64,000 nucleotides of DNA from Isoetes taiwanensis (taxonomy: Eukaryota > Streptophyta > Lycopodiopsida > Isoetales > Isoetaceae): positions 126,001-190,000 of the forward strand of contig JAJEKV010000112.1 in assembly GCA_021234155.1 (NCBI GenBank), given 5' to 3'. Below the pieces are notes generated by a model. That model was not told where the DNA came from. It made no database searches and was given only the letters and a program-made list of their open reading frames with translations. Below are positions 60,201 through 64,000 of the stretch, piece after piece; positions within the stretch are counted from its first letter, which is position 1; the number at the start of each line of letters is the position of its first letter. A program made the position numbers and the translations under genes.

Positions 60201-61251
60201 TTTCCTATATGCCTACATTTGCCAAGTACCTTTTCTTGGTGCAATGTTTTAAACATGAAAAAAGCCTGCCCTAAATTTTAATGTAAATATGCATGTTGGG
60301 ATAAAGTTGTGCATGTATCTTATGAACTTTTGAGGATGTTGTCTTTATGATAAATGGAAAACATAAATAAAGTTGCCCCTCATTATGACGTAATTGCATT
60401 GGAAATAAAACTTATGCTCAGGGCACCCTTTATTTTATGCTCATATATAAAAGTTTGAGGAAGGGACCGTGAGTCTTCAATATAATGAAGTGAATCTCTA
60501 GAATCGATAGGTCCGGATGTCACAAAGTCTTTAGGATGCAATGTCTTTAAGATGCATCTCGACTTGAATGCGGCGTTTTAGTAGCAAAAGGGCTCACTTG
60601 AGTTAGAATATATAATGAAACACATTTTAGGGTCTACAAATTGATCCACCCTGAGGAGGTATCTGATTCCATTATATGAGCCTACCTTCGGGATGAGTTG
60701 TCTCACGTGCTTGATAGTCGTCAGACATTGTGTGTGGTTGTAATCAATGACTCGCCTGTGCTTTTCACTTTTACCTCAGCTAAGATGTTATCTGAGAAGT
60801 GAAGTCATCACGAGAGCATCCAATAAAGTACAAAATTAGGCCTTTGGTGATGTATTCCATGTGTAGATGCATAAATTACACCAATGAACGAGGACAAAAA
60901 TTTTTGTTTTGTATTTCTGTACTTATTTTTTTATGTATTTAACTACTTCTAAGCGTGACATTTTGAGCATAAGTTTTGGATTTGTCTTTCCAAATTTTAG
61001 TTTTTCGAAGTAGATTTAACTGCCCCCCACATTCCTTATAAAACATTGTTTTCTCTTCTGAAATCCATAAACGCAAAGTTAATACACTGATGATACTGTC
61101 ACTAGACAACTTCAATAATAAAAATAATTACAAAAGCAAATAATGTCCATTAACATGCGCTGTTGTTGAAGTTGCACATATAGATGTTAAACGCCGAGTA
61201 GAAATACATGCCAGGACATTAGCCCGGCAACGCCGGGCACACGTTTACTAG
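57275..61251 (+). mobile_element. Helitron unit 6 (4.0 kb, non-autonomous)
   Basis: Paralogue of unit 2 that lacks three of its blocks. It contains the same captured exon (58899-58954), the same 85-codon frame (59292-59549), the same short tandem repeat and the 3' end with a perfect hairpin and CTAG at 61248-61251. It is the last unit, since TATAACTTAC (unrelated) follows. Confidence 0.8.
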
Positions 61252-62341
61252 TATAACTTACAAAGATCAAGAAAATATGCCTTCCCTATCATATACATAC
61301 AGGATTGCTATTGTGGGTGATGCTTGACCCAAAATCTTATAGTATTTGTTAGCATGTATTTAGGGTAGTACTCTATTCTATTCTATTCTATGGTTTGTTA
61401 TTTTTGAATTAGGGCTCCAAAGTCGGTGTTCGATTTTTTGTTCGCAAGGTCTGGATGTGGCGTCATGGTCCAAAATATAGCTTCTATTTCCGTCTTTTCT
61501 CGGCTACGTTTTCCCATTTCTTGTTGCAGTTTAACAGGAATCATCTTAGGATTGATCAAAGATGTCTAAGGTTTCTCTAATGGCTTGTATAGTATGAATC
61601 GCTAGGTAAAATGCAGTTTCTCATTCTTATATTCATGCATATAAGTGATGCATTTATTTTGTCTTGAAAGACACCGAAGTTAGGAATTTGTTGCAACATG
61701 GATTAGGGAAGAATACACATGTTGTAAGAAAATGCCTTTAAAGACACTGCGCTGCTCCCTTTCCAAGATTTTCAGCACTTGGAAGAAAAGTTCGATTTGC
61801 TGGTGGTGGTTCTTGGTAATTTGTTACATGATATTCCTCTGGTTTTGGGGTTAAATCGGCTTCAGTCTGTTACTTACCATGTGACGCTGTTAATCTTATT
61901 CTGCATGTGTACATATTGCTCTTTATTTGCGTTACATGTGAAGCTGATGATCTTGTTTTGAATGTACAAGGCCATTGAATTGGTCACACGTGAAGCTACT
62001 ATGCTTTTTATTTTCTTTTTAAGGGTAAGAATGTAGATTTATTTATATGCACGATAGAATACATCAAGTCCCTCTATATATCAACTCCCTCTATAATTAT
62101 AGGAATCATGTTATTAATTGTGTGCATGACAAAATCAAGGTGTATGTGATACTGGTAGTAGCAAGTCTCTCTTCCTTGCAATCTCCTAATATAGCTGGGT
62201 TTAAGCTTCTCAAAAGTTTGATATATATTGAACTAAGTGTAGTCTTTCTTGAATTGAAGATAAAACTGCAACTGATTATGACACAGATTCAACAACAATA
62301 TCATGCAAAATACAGAAAGAAAATTTGTAGAAAGTGCTTAC
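61252..62341. other. Right flank of the array, no gene seen
   Basis: AT-rich single-copy-looking DNA with a few TCTAT repeats at 61374-61392. No supported gene. Confidence 0.45.
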
Positions 62342-63000
62342 TTGTGTCACCTCCAGCAAATGAATAGAATGGTCAATCTTTTCAGCTGTTTCACTCACAT
62401 GTTTTCTCGCACGTTTTTTATATGGTGAGATCCTAGTATTCTCATCCCAAAATTTCTTTATCTTAGCTATTGCTTCATCTGAAAGTGCATCAGAACTTTT
62501 TCTCCTTTGAAACATTGGCCAAGGACCTATATCAAATTCTGCATACACACGCCGTTGAAATGCTGCTGCCACAGTTCTTCTTGGAATAGATAGAGGCCTT
62601 GCCATTGCTAATTGATTGACTCCCTTTGTTGAAGATGCAGCCATTTGCAATGTACCTAGCTTCTTATTTGAAGAACATCAGTATTTCTATCATATTTTTG
62701 AGCTTGAAAAGTCTCTTTCACTTTCAAAATTAAATTCCTCATAAGGGCATTTTTCTTTGGATCTGCTACATCAACATCTAATGGAAGATTTTGATCTTCT
62801 TGAAGAATATCGATACCTTTGAGGCAAAATTATTTGTAATTTCGTTGAAATAATCTTCTAAATTCCTTGATAATTCCATAAATCTTCTTTCACTCAAAAC
62901 ACCACAATCTTTGGTATTGGCAGGAGGATTGTTTTCCTTCTATCTTTGTCTCTTTCTCTCTTGAGCTTTTCTTCTATATTCAACTTGAATTTGCAAGAAA
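62342..63000 (-). pseudogene. Unrecognised gene remnant, charged protein
   Basis: On the minus strand a coding-looking stretch (about 63000-62660) reads DCGVLSERRFMELSRNLEDY, then after one base shift near 62820 reads DVDVADPKKNALMRNLILKV. It is followed by an ATG-led frame from 62644 reading ARPLSIPRRTVAAAFQRRVY and LSDEAIAKIKKFWDENTRIS. The latter ends at a GTAAGC donor at 62341. The FWDENTRISPYKKR segment recalls proteins encoded by animal and plant DNA transposons, but I am not sure. No stop-free full gene is present. Confidence 0.35.
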
Positions 63001-64000
63001 ATCCTTCTTTTGATTGAATTGATGCTTTTAGGAAAGCTATCTATTAAAATTCGCAAGACAGGTTTTAATTACAATTCTCCAATTGCAATTCCGAATTCTA
63101 AATTCTCCCATCCATCACTAAAGGAAACTCCATCGATCTCCTCCTCCCCATCAGAGTTCCCGCATCTTTGGAGATCCTACTCAGTGGTCCCTACCATTTC
63201 GGAGCTGCATATACTATTTTTCGTACATGCCAATTCTGTTGGATATCACAAGTCCGGGCGCTATTAAGCACTTTCAGCACATAAAGCACATGTCCAGACA
63301 ATGCTTTCTGTATACCAGTATAGAATTTACACCCTTAGATAGAAAATTTTCAAATTAGAAAAATATCTACAAAAGAGATGATTAAATAATTGATGTTTGA
63401 TCATATATGATATTCACTGGATCAATGAAGTTATTGGTTAAAATGGATTGTCACTTATTGTTTGGTTGTTTTGTTACATGTATTAATTTTATGCTGGTCC
63501 AGAGCATCAAGTGGAAATGAATTAATCTTTGTGTAAATCATGAATAGCTCAAAGTGTTTGATTCTCCAAATGTTTATGGCCATAACCACCCATGTGTTTG
63601 CAATTGCTGTTGTGACCAAAATGTCGATCGCAGAGCCCTTCTGTGTGCAGCTAAGGTAACAAAGGAAGATTTAATATGGCCAAGGTAGAGTCGTGCTTGT
63701 GTATGTTCTGCACACTCAGCATTATGGTATGAGGAAGAGGACAGAAGGACGGGAGCTTCAACCTCAGATCTCCCTTCTAGTTAGTCCCTTTTCTATTCTC
63801 TTAGTTATCAGTCCTGTGGTATCTTGATATTACTCTGCATCAAAAGAACTTATGTGAAAAATCCTTACATCTTTTTTATGATGGGTTATACTTCCCTGTA
63901 AAAAGTATTTTTGTACTTTAATTCTTATATAAATATCCAAATGACCTTCAATTAAGAAAAAAAAAAAAATGATGTTTGAAGCCAAGAGGCTGCTCATAAT
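63001..64000. other. Spacer, no gene seen
   Basis: No supported gene. A run of A at 63957-63969 closes a low-complexity stretch near the end of the window. Confidence 0.45.

Larger units (their letters stand above)
32573..61251 (+). mobile_element. Head-to-tail array of six Helitron units, 28.7 kb
   Basis: Internal junctions at 36758/36759, 42347/42348, 43400/43401, 44631/44632 and 57274/57275 all read CTAG followed directly by TCTACTTATTTAAATTGTG. Upstream of CTAG is a hairpin region, best preserved as GCCCGGCAACGCCGGGC at 43374-43390 and 61222-61238, then about 10 bases to CTAG. That is the Helitron 3' signature, and TC is the Helitron 5' signature. The array's left end (32573, TCTACTTACTTAAAAAG) follows an A, and its right end (61251, CTAG) precedes a T, fitting insertion between A and T. 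The RepHel gene in the fifth unit has the matching orientation. Confidence 0.85.

Overview
The window looks like nuclear DNA of a land plant. Evidence: a two-exon BTB/NPH3-type gene with GT-AG splicing, a Ty1/copia element primed by initiator tRNA-Met, Helitrons with RepHel coding, hAT- and Mutator-type MITEs, and plant-type TTTAGGG motifs. I cannot name the species; a large, repeat-rich, possibly non-flowering genome is a guess. Only one gene looks intact. Everything else is transposon, gene fragment or AT-rich spacer.

Layout. 0.1-0.85 kb: exon-like pieces of an unrecognised gene (minus). 2.0-4.1 kb: intact BTB/NPH3-like gene (minus) whose second exon adds a C-terminal ubiquitin-like domain; its intron carries a duplicated 3' splice site. 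7.3-8.0 kb: adenylosuccinate lyase remnant with a tandemly duplicated exon. 9.6-10.9 kb: SWIM zinc-finger pseudogene (minus). 11.5-20.7 kb: a tandem duplication of a 2.0-kb unit, split by a 5,178-bp copia element (13519-18696, minus) with near-identical 229-bp LTRs and a perfect 5-bp target duplication. 24.3-26.2 kb: a GC-rich 18-mer repeat cluster and a pseudogene with a DGNHR motif. 28-32.5 kb: two retroposon remnants, the second carrying an hAT-type MITE.

32573-61251 is the most striking part: I read it as a head-to-tail array of six Helitron units. Five internal junctions show a Helitron 3' terminus (short hairpin, then CTAG) fused directly to a Helitron 5' terminus (TCTACTTATTTAAATTGTG). 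The outer ends sit between A and T, as Helitrons do. The fifth unit (12.6 kb) carries the RepHel gene. The other units look like non-autonomous relatives, two of them sharing a captured exon and a small ORF. Secondary insertions decorate the array: a 2.5-kb LTR element, a Mutator-type foldback MITE, a short (GGAA)n-tailed retroposon and an inverted 437-bp mini-Helitron.

Caution for every broken frame in the repeats: when two copies of a repeat are compared, many differences fall at CTG/CAG trinucleotides, which appear as CG, TCG, ACG, CCGG or CACG in the other copy. That is hard to explain by mutation and looks like a base-calling artefact at CHG-methylated cytosines. Many frameshifts in the copia and Helitron genes may therefore not exist in the real DNA. 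The BTB gene shows no such damage.
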